Source: Myxococcales bacterium
GTDB lineage: Bacteria; Myxococcota; Myxococcia; Myxococcales; Anaeromyxobacteraceae
NCBI GenBank assembly: GCA_021806645.1
Contig: JAJZQX010000002.1
Location: 248,001-312,000 of the forward strand
Reading direction: 5' to 3'
Length of the DNA stretch: 64,000 nucleotides
Position numbers and translations under genes: made by a program. Position 1 is the stretch's first letter. Each line of letters opens with the position of its first letter. This document shows positions 16,014 to 24,009 of this stretch, piece by piece. A model generated the notes under the pieces. The model was given only the letters and a program-made list of their open reading frames with translations, was not told the DNA's origin and ran no database searches.

Positions 16014-17540
16014 GTGACCACCACGCGAAAGCCGGGCAGCTCGAAGGTCAAGTCGGGAACGGGTCACGGCCGGGGTCACGGCAAGGCGCCGGTCCGCGGG
16101 GGGACGGGCCGCGGCGGTCAGCGTGGCCAGGCCGGCCGCCGCGGAGGGCATGACGTCAAGCCGCGGAGCCGGCCCGGTGGCGCCCGGCCGGGCGGTGGCG
16201 CCCGTGGCGGTGAGGGTCGAGCGGCCGACGCCGCGAACCGGCCGCTCCGCTTCGACCAGATCGACGCCGCCGTGCTGGAGGTGCACGGGCTGGTCCACGA
16301 CCAGGGCTGGCTGGCCGACCGGGCGCTGGAGCGGGCGCTGCGCGAGGCGCGGCTCTTCGCCGTCGAGCGTCGCGCCGTCGCCGAGGCGGTCTACGGCGTC
16401 ACCCGCTGGCAGGGCCAGCTCGACTGGCTGCTGGCGGCGCACGGCGGCGGGCCACCCGACCTGGCCACCCGTTACGCCGGCTGGCTGGTCCGCTTCGGCG
16501 GGGTTAGCGGCGAGGAGGCGGCCCGGCGGCTGGCGGTCCCGGCCGCCGGCCTGCGCCGGCTCGAGCAGGCCGAGGCCCGGCTCGGCGCCCTGACCGACCC
16601 CATCGAGCGGCTGGCCCTGCGCGGCTCGCTCCCCTTCTGGCTGGCCCGCCGCTTCGTCGAGGAGCTGGGCGAGGCCGAGGCGCGGGCGCTGGTGGCGGTG
16701 CTCAACGACCGGGCGCCGCTCACCGTCCGCGCCAACCTGCTGCGCGGCACGCGCGAGGAGCTGCGGGCCATGCTGGCGGCCGAGGGGACCCAGGCCACGC
16801 CCACCCGCTTCAGCCCGTGGGGCCTGACCCTCGACGGCCACCAGAACGCCTTCGCGCTCGCCTCCTTCAAGGCCGGGCGCTTCGAGATCCAGGACGAGGG
16901 CTCGCAGCTCATCGCGCTCGCCTGCGGGGCACGCTCCGGCTGGACGGTGGTGGACGCCTGCGCCGGCGCCGGGGGCAAGGCGCTGGCGCTGGCGGCCGAG
17001 ATGCGCAACCGCGGCACGCTCTGGGCCATCGACTCCGACCAGGGACGGCTCGACGAGGCGCGGCGCCGCGCCCGCCGCGACGGCGTGGACAACCTGCGGG
17101 TGCGGGTCGTGGCCGCCGACGAGGCGGCCGACGCCCAGCTCGCCGACCTGGCCGGCCAGGCCGACATGGTGCTGATCGACGCGCCGTGCAGCGGGCTGGG
17201 GACGCTGCGGCGCAAGCCCGACGCCCGCTGGCGGCTCGCCCCCGGCGATCCGGAGAAGTTCGCCACCCTGCAGAAGACGCTGGCGGCCCGCTTCTCACGG
17301 TTGGTGAAGCCGGGCGGCCGGCTGGTCTACGCCACCTGCGCCATCGGCCGGACCGAGAACGAGGCGGTGGCCGGGCAGATCGCCGCCACGCTCCCCTTCG
17401 ACCCGGCGCCGCTCGGGCCGCTGCTGGGGGCGGAGCGGGCGGCGGCCCTCGGCGTCACCGGTCACACGCTGCAGCTCCTCCCTCACCGGCACGGGACCGA
17501 CGGCTTCTTCATGGCCGCCTTCACGCGGCGGAAGGACTGA
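16014..17540 (+). CDS. rsmB: RsmB/NOP2-family RNA m5C methyltransferase with Gly/Arg-rich N-terminal tail
   Basis: The enzyme would methylate a cytosine of 16S rRNA with S-adenosylmethionine. After a NusB-like RNA-binding domain (about residues 80-210) comes the methyltransferase domain. It has the SAM motif VVDACAGAGGKALALA, the motif IV block DAPCSGLGTLRRKPD with its conserved Cys, and the catalytic Cys in YATCAIGRTENE. The first 75 residues are highly basic and rich in Gly and Arg (GTGRGGQRGQAGRRGG), which is not normal for RsmB. The GTG start lies 9 bases after the peroxiredoxin stop, with GGGGG just upstream, so the two genes probably share a message. Confidence 0.88.
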   Translation: MTTTRKPGSSKVKSGTGHGRGHGKAPVRGGTGRGGQRGQAGRRGGHDVKPRSRPGGARPGGGARGGEGRAADAANRPLRFDQIDAAVLEVHGLVHDQGWLADRALERALREARLFAVERRAVAEAVYGVTRWQGQLDWLLAAHGGGPPDLATRYAGWLVRFGGVSGEEAARRLAVPAAGLRRLEQAEARLGALTDPIERLALRGSLPFWLARRFVEELGEAEARALVAVLNDRAPLTVRANLLRGTREELRAMLAAEGTQATPTRFSPWGLTLDGHQNAFALASFKAGRFEIQDEGSQLIALACGARSGWTVVDACAGAGGKALALAAEMRNRGTLWAIDSDQGRLDEARRRARRDGVDNLRVRVVAADEAADAQLADLAGQADMVLIDAPCSGLGTLRRKPDARWRLAPGDPEKFATLQKTLAARFSRLVKPGGRLVYATCAIGRTENEAVAGQIAATLPFDPAPLGPLLGAERAAALGVTGHTLQLLPHRHGTDGFFMAAFTRRKD

Positions 17541-17616
17541 TGCCCCGCCCCAGGCAAGCTCCAGCCACGCTTCGGTCTCGACGCTCTCGTCACGTCATCG
17601 TGCCTGGGGCGGGGCA
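17541..17616 (+). promoter_or_regulatory. 16-bp perfect RNA hairpin covering the mutM ribosome-binding site
   Basis: TGCCCCGCCCCAGGCA (17541-17556) and TGCCTGGGGCGGGGCA (17601-17616) are exact reverse complements separated by 44 bases. The first arm starts right after the rsmB stop. The second arm holds the only purine-rich Shine-Dalgarno candidate for mutM (GGGGCGGGG), whose ATG is at 17621. In RNA the stem would therefore hide the mutM ribosome-binding site or stop transcription between rsmB and mutM. No U-run follows. Confidence 0.7.
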
Positions 17617-17620
17617 CTAG

Positions 17621-18451
17621 ATGCCGGAGCTGCCCGAGGTCGAGTGGGCGGCGCGGCAACTCGGCCGCTGGCTGGTCGGGCGGCGGGTCGAGGCGGTGGC
17701 CTGTGATCCGCGCGCCCGGCGCCTCTTCCGGCCCGGCAGCCCGGCCGCCTTCGCCCGCGCGCTGCGGGGCGCCCGGGTGGCGGCGGTGGCCCGCCACGGC
17801 AAGCAGCTGCTCCTCACGCTCGAGACCGCGCGCGGGCCGCTCGGTGTCAACGCCCACCTCGGCATGACCGGCAAGTGGGTGGCGCGCCCGGCCAGCGCGC
17901 CGGAGCCGGGCCACGCCCGGCTCACGCTCCGGCTCGACGACGGCGCGGTGGTCCACTACAGCGATCCGCGGATGTTCGGGCGCTTGCGGCTGGTGCCGCG
18001 GGCCCGGTTCGACGAGTGGCCCGACCTGGCGGCGCTCGGCCCGGATCCGCTGGCCACGCCCATCGATCTCACCCGGCTCCGCGCCCGGCTGGCCGCCACG
18101 CGGCGGGCCGTCAAGGTGGCGCTGCTCGACCAGGCGCTGCTGGCCGGGGTCGGCAACATCCACGCCTCGGAGGCCTGCTGGCGGGCCCGGCTCGACCCGC
18201 GGCGTCGAGGCGACTCGCTCGCTCCCGCCGAGGTGGCCCGGCTGGCGCGCGCCGTCCGCGCCTCCCTCCGCTTCGGCCTGGCCGGGCTCGACCGGCCGGA
18301 GATCGAGTACCTGGAGGAGGGGGGCGAGAACCCCTTCCACGTCTACGGCCGGGAGGGGGCGCGCTGCCCGCACCGCGGCTGCGGCGGCACGGTGGAGCGG
18401 CTGGTGCAGGCGCAGCGCTCCACCTACCTCTGCCGCCGCTGCCAGGATTAG
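17621..18451 (+). CDS. mutM: Formamidopyrimidine-DNA glycosylase (Fpg/MutM)
   Basis: This bifunctional repair enzyme removes 8-oxoguanine and other oxidised purines and cuts the abasic site. The mature N-terminus PELPEVE carries the catalytic Pro and the Glu of the family. The beta-hairpin Lys is in [12 protein letters not shown]. The helix-two-turn-helix region ([20 protein letters not shown]) and the C-terminal zinc finger (CPHRGCGG then YLCRRCQ, four Cys) are intact. Its 276 residues are normal for the family. It follows rsmB across a long hairpin that may restrain its translation. Its neighbour at the head of the cluster is a peroxiredoxin, so both respond to the same threat, oxidative damage. 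Confidence 0.95.
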   Translation: MPELPEVEWAARQLGRWLVGRRVEAVACDPRARRLFRPGSPAAFARALRGARVAAVARHGKQLLLTLETARGPLGVNAHLGMTGKWVARPASAPEPGHARLTLRLDDGAVVHYSDPRMFGRLRLVPRARFDEWPDLAALGPDPLATPIDLTRLRARLAATRRAVKVALLDQALLAGVGNIHASEACWRARLDPRRRGDSLAPAEVARLARAVRASLRFGLAGLDRPEIEYLEEGGENPFHVYGREGARCPHRGCGGTVERLVQAQRSTYLCRRCQD

Positions 18452-18462
18452 CGCGGCCAGTC

Positions 18463-18482
18463 GCGCCGCCTTCAGGCGGCGC
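18463..18482. repeat. REP-like palindrome, variant copy
   Basis: GCGCCGCCTTCAGGCGGCGC has the same 8-4-8 layout and the same TTCA/TGAA loop as the copies at 921, 982 and 23483, but with a changed stem. It lies 11 bases after the mutM stop and next to the relic of an HNH gene. Confidence 0.6.
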
Positions 18483-18524
18483 AAGCCGTTGGCCAGGAAG
18501 CGCGACGCCGCCTCCCGCAGGCAT

Positions 18525-18827
18525 CTCTCTCCGAACCGCGTTCATCCACTGGGTGCCACGCTCCCTCTTCATGGACCTGGCCGCCCCCGCCTTCCGCGGC
18601 CGCTTCACCAGCCCGCGTGTCTTGGCCTGCTTCTCCAGCAAGAGGCGGAGCGCCTTCTGGAGCACCTGCTCGGTGGTGGCGTTCGGGATGGGGTGCGAGA
18701 GGCCGTCCCTGGCCGTCTCCAGCTCCCGCAAGAACTGACGGCTGACGGTGATGTGGAGCCGGCGCAGGTCGGCTGTGAGCGGCTCGACGTCGTCGCGCGG
18801 CGTCACATCCCGCGCGGGCTGGGTCAA
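18525..18827 (-). pseudogene. Relic of an Anaeromyxobacter-type HNH endonuclease gene, copy 1
   Basis: The minus-strand reading gives [20 protein letters not shown], then [20 protein letters not shown] and [21 protein letters not shown] know this segment as the middle part of a myxobacterial HNH endonuclease family, where it precedes a linker and the HNH domain. Here the reading fades into unrelated sequence at about the point where the HNH domain should begin (near NAVRRE), and the upstream part is missing too. The frame runs on by chance into mutM antisense. By eye 56 of 70 residues match the relic at 61280-61573. Family assignment is from memory of the motif, not from a search. Confidence 0.6.
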
Positions 18828-18980
18828 AGTCGGTTCGGGCGCCAGAACCGGACCAACAGTACGCGCCGGCGTGAAGGGCTCGACCGGAGCGGGCAGGAGG
18901 ATGAGCGCTCCAGCAGGTTCCGCGGGCGCCCCTGCTCCTCCCGCTCCGCCCCGCGTCCCCCGGTGTTACGATCCACCGCC

Positions 18981-19790
18981 GTGGACCTGACCCAACTCAG
19001 CGTGGCCGAGCTGCGCGCCCGCCTCGTGACGCGCGGTGAACCACTCGGGGAGGCGGAGGCGGCGGCGCTCTCGGCCGACCCGCGCGCCGGGGCGAGGAGC
19101 GTGCTGGCCGCCGTGGAGCGGGCCCGGGCCGCCAACCGGGCCGAGGGACGGCGGCTGCGCCGGCTGCTCGAGTTCGAGACGCCGCTCTGGGCGGCCGGCC
19201 TGGAGCGGATCGCCGGCGTGGACGAGGCCGGGGTGGGGCCGCTGGCCGGGCCGGTGGTGGCCGCGGCGGTGATCCTGCCGCGCGGCCTGCGCCCCCGCGG
19301 CCTCGACGACTCGAAGCGGCTCGACGAGCCGGCCCGCGACCGGCTGGCAGCCGAGGTGAAGGCCGGCGCCGTGGCCTGGGGGGTGGGCATCGCCACCCAC
19401 CTGGAGGTGGACGCCCTCAACGTCTACCAGGCCAGCCTGCTGGCAATGCGACGGGCCGTCGAGGCCCTCTCGCCGGCGCCGCAGCACCTGCTGGTGGACG
19501 CCCGGCGCGTGCCCGGCGTGCCCTGGCCGCAGCAGGGGATCGTGAAAGGGGACGCGCGGAGCCTCTCCATCGCCGCCGCCAGCGTCATCGCCAAGACCAC
19601 CCGCGACGCGCTGCTGGTGGAGGCCGAGGCGCGCTTCCCCGGCTACGGCTTCGCCCGCCACAAGGGGTACGGCTCGCCGCAGCACCTCGAGGCCTTGAGG
19701 CGGCTCGGCCCCTGCGAGCTGCACCGGCGCAGCTTCGCGCCGGTGCGCGAGGCGCTCGGGATCGCGCCGGTGCAGGGCGCGCTGTTCTGA
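18981..19790 (+). CDS. rnhB: Ribonuclease HII
   Basis: RNase HII cuts the RNA strand of RNA/DNA hybrids and removes misincorporated ribonucleotides. The first catalytic block [15 protein letters not shown] has the Asp-Glu pair and the GxG of type 2 enzymes. Other conserved blocks are [34 protein letters not shown] and [16 protein letters not shown]. The start is taken as GTG 18981; sequence upstream in frame shows no family residues. About 70 residues precede the catalytic core, an Ala/Arg-rich helical N-terminus longer than in E. coli. Total length is 269 residues. The following 195-bp gap holds a likely promoter for pcnB. Confidence 0.93.
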   Translation: MDLTQLSVAELRARLVTRGEPLGEAEAAALSADPRAGARSVLAAVERARAANRAEGRRLRRLLEFETPLWAAGLERIAGVDEAGVGPLAGPVVAAAVILPRGLRPRGLDDSKRLDEPARDRLAAEVKAGAVAWGVGIATHLEVDALNVYQASLLAMRRAVEALSPAPQHLLVDARRVPGVPWPQQGIVKGDARSLSIAAASVIAKTTRDALLVEAEARFPGYGFARHKGYGSPQHLEALRRLGPCELHRRSFAPVREALGIAPVQGALF

Positions 19791-19795
19791 CGGCG

Positions 19796-19812
19796 CGAGC
19801 CGGTCCGGCTCG
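19796..19812 (+). terminator. Hairpin after rnhB
   Basis: CGAGCCGG-T-CCGGCTCG is a near-perfect palindrome 5 bases after the rnhB stop. It could end transcription, but no T-run follows and such palindromes are frequent at this G+C, so the call is weak. Confidence 0.3.
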
Positions 19813-19868
19813 GCGGGTGCGGCGGCGCCGGGAGCCATCGGTCTCACTGGAGATGGGTGTCCTCCGGA

Positions 19869-19897
19869 TTGACTCACCGCGTGGCACCCGGTAAGAA
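19869..19897 (+). promoter_or_regulatory. Sigma-70-like promoter for pcnB-pyrH-frr
   Basis: TTGACT (19869-19874), a 17-base spacer and TAAGAA (19892-19897) lie about 90 bases before the pcnB start, in the only long gap of this part. The -35 matches at five positions and the -10 at three. Confidence 0.45.
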
Positions 19898-19985
19898 CCC
19901 CCCCGGAGAACGAGCCCGACGGTGTCGGTGCGTTCCGGTCAGTGGATTTCCCACGGCACGGGCGCCCCCCGGATCCGGCGACTGA

Positions 19986-21707
19986 ATGAGCGAACCGAAC
20001 CGTCGCACCCCGCAGCGCCCCCCCCGCCACGACCAGGAGCACGACGAGGCGCCCCGCCGCCCGCCGCCCGCCGGCCTCGCGCTCGATCCGCCCATCCCGG
20101 TTCCGACCCACGACCCGGAGATCCCGGTCGACCGGTTCGACCAGGATGCGCTGCGGGTCGTCTACCGGCTGCGCCACATGGGCCACAAGGCCTACTTCGT
20201 GGGCGGCTGCGTGCGCGACCTGCTGGTCGGCGTCAAGCCCAAGGACTTCGACCTCGCCACCGACGCCCACCCGGGTGAGGTGCGGGCCATCTTCCGCAAC
20301 TGCCGGCTCATCGGCCGGCGCTTCCGGCTGGCCCACGTCTACTTCCGCGACGGCAAGGTCATCGAGGTGGCCACCTTCCGGAAGAACCCGACCGACCTGG
20401 CCGAGGACACCGGCGAGGAGAGCGACCTGCTCATCACCCGCGACAACGTCTTCGGCACCGCCGAGGAGGACGCGGTCCGGCGCGACTTCACGGTCAACGG
20501 CCTCTTCTACGATCCGGCCACCGGCGAGGTGATCGACTACGTGAACGGGCGGGCCGACCTCGAGGCCCGCCGCATGGCCACCATCGGCGATCCCGAGGTG
20601 CGCATGCGCGAGGATCCGGTGCGCGCGCTGCGGGCCGTCCGCTTCGCCGCCCGGCTCGGCTTCGCCATCGCCCCCGACACCTTCGAGGCCATGCGCCGCC
20701 ACGCCGGCGAGCTGGCCCGCTGCGCGCCGGCCCGCGTGCTCGAGGAGATCTTCAAGCTGCTCCGCTGCGGCGGCGCGGCCCGTGCCTTCGCGCTGCTCAA
20801 GGCCTGCGGGGCGCTGCCCCAGATCCTGCCGGCGCTGGGCGCGGCCCTCGAGCGCTGGGACGAGGCGCAGCGCAAGAACTTCATCGCCCACCTCGGCTCG
20901 CTCGACCGGCTCATCAGGTCGGGAGAGGAGGTCTCCGAGGCGGTGCTGCTCGGCACGCTGCTGGTCCACCTGGGCGCCCCGCCGCCCTCGGCGAGCGGCG
21001 AGGACGACGTGCCGGAGGAGGGGGCCGAGGGAGGCGAGACGCCCGCGGCCATCCGGGCCTCGCCGGCCGCCGAGGCGCTGCTCGACGAGCTGGTCCGGAC
21101 CTCGCGGCTGCCGCGAAAGGTCGCGGAGCGGATCCGGCTGGCGCTGCATGCGCAGGCCATCTTCTTCGAGCCGCGCCCCGCCAAGGGGCGCCGCCGCCGC
21201 CGCGGCCGGGGCCTGGCCGGCCAGCCCTACTTCACCGACGCGCTCCAGCTGCTCCGGATCACCGTCGAGGCCACCGGCGCCGGGGTGGAGGTCTACCACC
21301 GCTGGGCGGCCGAGGCGGCCCGCCAGCCACCGCCGCCGCCCGAGCCGCCCGGGCGCGAGCCGGGCCGCGGCGGAGGCGAGCGCGGTCACCGGGGTGGCGC
21401 GCCCCACCGGGGCGATCACGGGCGGGGGCCGCGCCACGCTCCGCCGGCCGCCGAGGGCCGGACCCGGACCATCGACCTGGGCCGGGCCGATGCGGGCCCG
21501 GACGAGGCCGTGCCGGCCGGTGGCGAGGGCGCCATCACCATCGTCGAGGCCGGCCCGGTCGGGACGCCGCCGGCCGGCGAGGCGTCCGGCCCGTCGAAGC
21601 GCCGCCGCCGGGGCGGGCGCCGCCGCCGCCGCCGCGGGGGGGAAGGCGGCGGGGGCCCGGGAGGCGCCCCGCCGGGAAGCCCCCCGTCCGCGCCGGCGGT
21701 CGAGTAG
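19986..21707 (+). CDS. pcnB: Poly(A) polymerase/CCA-adding-type nucleotidyltransferase (PcnB-like) with RGG-like tail
   Basis: The nucleotidyltransferase domain starts near residue 45. It has the signature FVGGCVRDLLVG and the metal-binding Asp pair in KDFDLATDAHPGEVR. The RRDFTVNGLFYDPATGEVID and RMREDPVRALRAVRFAARLG blocks belong to the class II enzymes, and the long R/K-containing C-terminal region fits PcnB, which adds poly(A) to RNA to promote decay. A tRNA CCA-adding role cannot be excluded. The last 130 residues are disordered, rich in Gly, Arg and Pro (GRGGGERGHRGG, KRRRRGGRRRRRRGG). pyrH follows after 59 bases. Confidence 0.88.
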   Translation: MSEPNRRTPQRPPRHDQEHDEAPRRPPPAGLALDPPIPVPTHDPEIPVDRFDQDALRVVYRLRHMGHKAYFVGGCVRDLLVGVKPKDFDLATDAHPGEVRAIFRNCRLIGRRFRLAHVYFRDGKVIEVATFRKNPTDLAEDTGEESDLLITRDNVFGTAEEDAVRRDFTVNGLFYDPATGEVIDYVNGRADLEARRMATIGDPEVRMREDPVRALRAVRFAARLGFAIAPDTFEAMRRHAGELARCAPARVLEEIFKLLRCGGAARAFALLKACGALPQILPALGAALERWDEAQRKNFIAHLGSLDRLIRSGEEVSEAVLLGTLLVHLGAPPPSASGEDDVPEEGAEGGETPAAIRASPAAEALLDELVRTSRLPRKVAERIRLALHAQAIFFEPRPAKGRRRRRGRGLAGQPYFTDALQLLRITVEATGAGVEVYHRWAAEAARQPPPPPEPPGREPGRGGGERGHRGGAPHRGDHGRGPRHAPPAAEGRTRTIDLGRADAGPDEAVPAGGEGAITIVEAGPVGTPPAGEASGPSKRRRRGGRRRRRRGGEGGGGPGGAPPGSPPSAPAVE

Positions 21708-21766
21708 AATCCCGCCGAAACTCGGCGCCTTGACCGATCCACCACCCTGACATAGAACCGCGGACC

Positions 21767-22516
21767 ATGCCCAGCGAGCGACCCGAGAAGTCGAAGTCCC
21801 GCTACAAGCGCATCCTGCTCAAGCTCTCCGGCGAGGCGCTCATGGGCGAGGGGAAGTACGGGATCTCCCCGAAGTCGCTGCAGGCCATCGCCCAGGACGT
21901 GAAGGACTGCGTCGACCTGAAGGTCGAGGTGGCGCTCACCATCGGCGGCGGCAACATCTTCCGCGGCGTCAGCGGCGCCACCGAGGGGATGGATCGCAGC
22001 AGCGCCGACTACATGGGCATGCTGGCCACCGTGATCAACTCGATGGCGCTGCAGGACGCGCTCGAGCGGATCGGCGTCGAGACCCGCATCCAGTCGGCCA
22101 TCGAGATGCACCAGGTGGCCGAGTCGTACATCCGCCGCCGCGCCATCCGCCACCTGGAGAAGGGGCGCGTGGTGATCTTCGCCGCCGGCACCGGCAACCC
22201 CTACTTCACCACCGACACCGCCGCCAGCCTGCGCGCCATGGAGATCCACGCCGACGTGCTGCTCAAGGCGACCAAGGTGGACGGCGTCTACACCGACGAC
22301 CCGAAGAAGAACGCGGCCGCCACCAAGTTCAAGCAGCTCAGCTACATCGACGTGCTCAAGAAGAACCTGAAGGTGATGGACTCCACCGCCATCAGCCTCT
22401 GCATGGACAACGACCTGCCCATCATCGTCTTCGACTCGACCACCCGCGGCAACGTGCGGCGGGTCGTGCTGGGCGAGGAGATCGGAACCACGGTTTGCCG
22501 TTCCACCGGGCGCTGA
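21767..22516 (+). CDS. pyrH: UMP kinase
   Basis: UMP kinase makes UDP from UMP and ATP in pyrimidine synthesis. The 249-residue protein has the family landmarks [63 protein letters not shown] and [18 protein letters not shown]. It is hexameric and regulated by GTP and UTP in other bacteria. It lies between pcnB and frr on the plus strand, 20 bases before frr. In most bacteria it follows tsf directly; here that link has been broken. Confidence 0.97.
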   Translation: MPSERPEKSKSRYKRILLKLSGEALMGEGKYGISPKSLQAIAQDVKDCVDLKVEVALTIGGGNIFRGVSGATEGMDRSSADYMGMLATVINSMALQDALERIGVETRIQSAIEMHQVAESYIRRRAIRHLEKGRVVIFAAGTGNPYFTTDTAASLRAMEIHADVLLKATKVDGVYTDDPKKNAAATKFKQLSYIDVLKKNLKVMDSTAISLCMDNDLPIIVFDSTTRGNVRRVVLGEEIGTTVCRSTGR

Positions 22517-22536
22517 CGCCCCGCGAGGAGTAGGCC

Positions 22537-23100
22537 ATGAGCGTCGCCGACGACGTCGTCAAGGAGCTGCACGCCACCATCACGAAGACCCTGGAGGCCT
22601 TCAAGGGTGAGCTGGCCACCGTCCGGACCGGCCGGGCCTCGCTGCACATGCTCGACGGGGTGCGGGTCGACTACTACGGCACCGCCACGCCGCTCAACCA
22701 GGTGGCCACGCTCTCGGTGCCCGAGCCGCGCATGATCGTGGCCAAGCCGTGGGAGAAGAACCTCATCCCGGTGATCGAGAAGGCCATCCGCGACGCCAAC
22801 CTCGGCTTCAACCCGATGTCCGACAAGGACATGGTGCGGATCCCCGTCCCGGCGCTCACCGAGGAGCGGCGCCGCGAGATCGTCAAGCAGGTGAAGCACA
22901 AGGGCGAGGAGTTCAAGGTGTCGATCCGCAACGAGCGGCGCGACGCCAAGGAGCTGCTCGACGCCGCCGAGAAGGACGGCGACTGCTCGGCCGACGAGGT
23001 GAAGAAGGCGCAGGAGAAGGTGCAGAAGGAGACCGACGACGGGGTCAAGGGCATCGACCTGATCCTGGCGGCCAAGGAGAAGGACGTGATGCAAGTATAG
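22537..23100 (+). CDS. frr: Ribosome recycling factor
   Basis: RRF works with EF-G to split the post-termination ribosome. The 187-residue protein has the tRNA-like L-shape family motifs: ELATVRTGRASLHMLDGVRVDYYG, PLNQVATLSVPEPRMIV and PWEKNLIPVIEKAIRDANLG. The three-helix bundle end VKKAQEKVQKETDDGVKGID is also present. It follows pyrH by 20 bases with GGAG before its ATG, so it is certainly in the same operon. A strong hairpin follows its stop. Confidence 0.97.
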   Translation: MSVADDVVKELHATITKTLEAFKGELATVRTGRASLHMLDGVRVDYYGTATPLNQVATLSVPEPRMIVAKPWEKNLIPVIEKAIRDANLGFNPMSDKDMVRIPVPALTEERRREIVKQVKHKGEEFKVSIRNERRDAKELLDAAEKDGDCSADEVKKAQEKVQKETDDGVKGIDLILAAKEKDVMQV

Positions 23101-23101
23101 T

Positions 23102-23129
23102 GGCGGCGCCGGTTGCTGGTGGCGCCGCC
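23102..23129 (+). terminator. Hairpin after frr
   Basis: GGCGGCGCC and GGCGCCGCC form a perfect 9-bp stem with a 10-base loop, directly after the frr stop. The usual T-run is lacking (GCAAGATTC follows), so termination by this hairpin alone is uncertain. Confidence 0.5.
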
Positions 23130-23197
23130 GCAAGATTCGTCACCTCATCCAGCCTTCGAAACGCCCCGCGACCACGCGGGTCAGTCGCCACCCCTCC

Positions 23198-23383
23198 GTG
23201 AACCTCCTCCTCCTCCTCGCCCCGCTCCTCCTGCTCGGCTTCGCGGCCGGCGTGATCCGCGCCTGGGCAGGGGCCCCCACGCTCCCTCCCCGCCGCCGGC
23301 TGCTCCAGGTCGGCTGGGTGGCGCTGCTCCTGGTGGGCGCGCCGGCCTGGCTGGTGCTGGCGGCGGTGCTCGGGCTCTGGTAG
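23198..23383 (+). CDS. Small two-span membrane protein, unknown function
   Basis: The 61-residue protein consists almost only of two hydrophobic helices (LLLLLAPLLLLGFAAGVIRAW and VALLLVGAPAWLVLAAVLGLW), separated by a short basic loop (PPRRRLLQ). This predicts a hairpin with the loop in the cytoplasm. The start is GTG 23198 with no strong ribosome-binding site. I recognise no family. It could be an independent small membrane protein, or a spurious frame in G+C-rich DNA; the clean two-helix pattern and basic loop favour a real gene. Confidence 0.45.
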   Translation: MNLLLLLAPLLLLGFAAGVIRAWAGAPTLPPRRRLLQVGWVALLLVGAPAWLVLAAVLGLW

Positions 23384-23482
23384 TCGAGGGGAGGGCCGCC
23401 CGCCTTCCCCCGCACGAGATCAGCCCGCGCAGCCCCCAAGGCGGCGGGGGCGCCCAGACCCCTGTCTTGATGCGGACGGATT

Positions 23483-23502
23483 GCGCGGCCTGAAGGCCGC
23501 GC
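23483..23502. repeat. REP-like palindrome, copy 3
   Basis: This copy is identical to those at 921-940 and 982-1001, again preceded by CGGATT. It is followed two bases later by the stop codon of the minus-strand gene 23505-23969, the same geometry as at copy 2. Confidence 0.8.
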
Positions 23503-23504
23503 TG

Positions 23505-23948
23505 TTAAGTAGCCGCGATCATCCCCGCCAGCGCGCCCAGCCAGACCAGGTGGCCGATCCCGGAGAGCATCGCCAGCCGCCCGGCCCCGGGCAGCAGCGT
23601 TCCCGGCGCCTCCCCGGCCTCCAGCCGCGCCGCCAGCCTGCGGACCGCCGGCCGCAGCGCCGCGTCGGTGAGGCCGGCGCGGGCCACGCCCAGCGCCATG
23701 CCGACCACCAGCGTCGGCGGGAGCGCCGGCCAGACGCGGGTGAAGTGGATGAGCGCGCCGCCGGTGACGAGGGTGGCCACCCCGGCCCACCGGTCCACCC
23801 GGAGCGAGGCCAGGGCCCGGCGGAAGAAGGAGCGGGCGGCATCGGGGCCCGCGGCCAGGCTGCGCCGGGCGTCTCCGGCCAGCCAGAGCGCGGCGCCGAG
23901 CCAGGCGGCCATGGAGACGACGTGGAGGAAGCGGACGAGGGCGAGCAT
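23505..23948 (-). CDS. Four-span inner-membrane protein, CopD/DUF4149-like
   Basis: The start at 23948 (MLALVRFLHVVSMAAWLGAAL) gives 147 residues; an in-frame start at 23969 is less likely. Four hydrophobic helices are visible. The first carries the LHVVSMAAWLGA block, with a His one turn before Ser, as in CopD-like and related small heme or copper membrane proteins. The loops are rich in Arg. The likely role, in metal handling or electron transport, is inference from this pattern only. The stop codon lies in the edge of REP-like copy 3. It is convergent to the two-span protein and downstream of ppk2 on the same strand. Confidence 0.6.
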   Translation of the reverse strand: MLALVRFLHVVSMAAWLGAALWLAGDARRSLAAGPDAARSFFRRALASLRVDRWAGVATLVTGGALIHFTRVWPALPPTLVVGMALGVARAGLTDAALRPAVRRLAARLEAGEAPGTLLPGAGRLAMLSGIGHLVWLGALAGMIAAT

Positions 23949-24009
23949 GCGTGGTTCTCCCGGATCCACTTCTAGCGTGGCGCCGGCACGACGCCAGCGG
24001 ATCGTCTGG

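Noticed and set aside
18111-18524. Continuation of the HNH relic into the mutM gene
   Set aside because: The reading is simply mutM antisense after the homology ends near NAVRRE.
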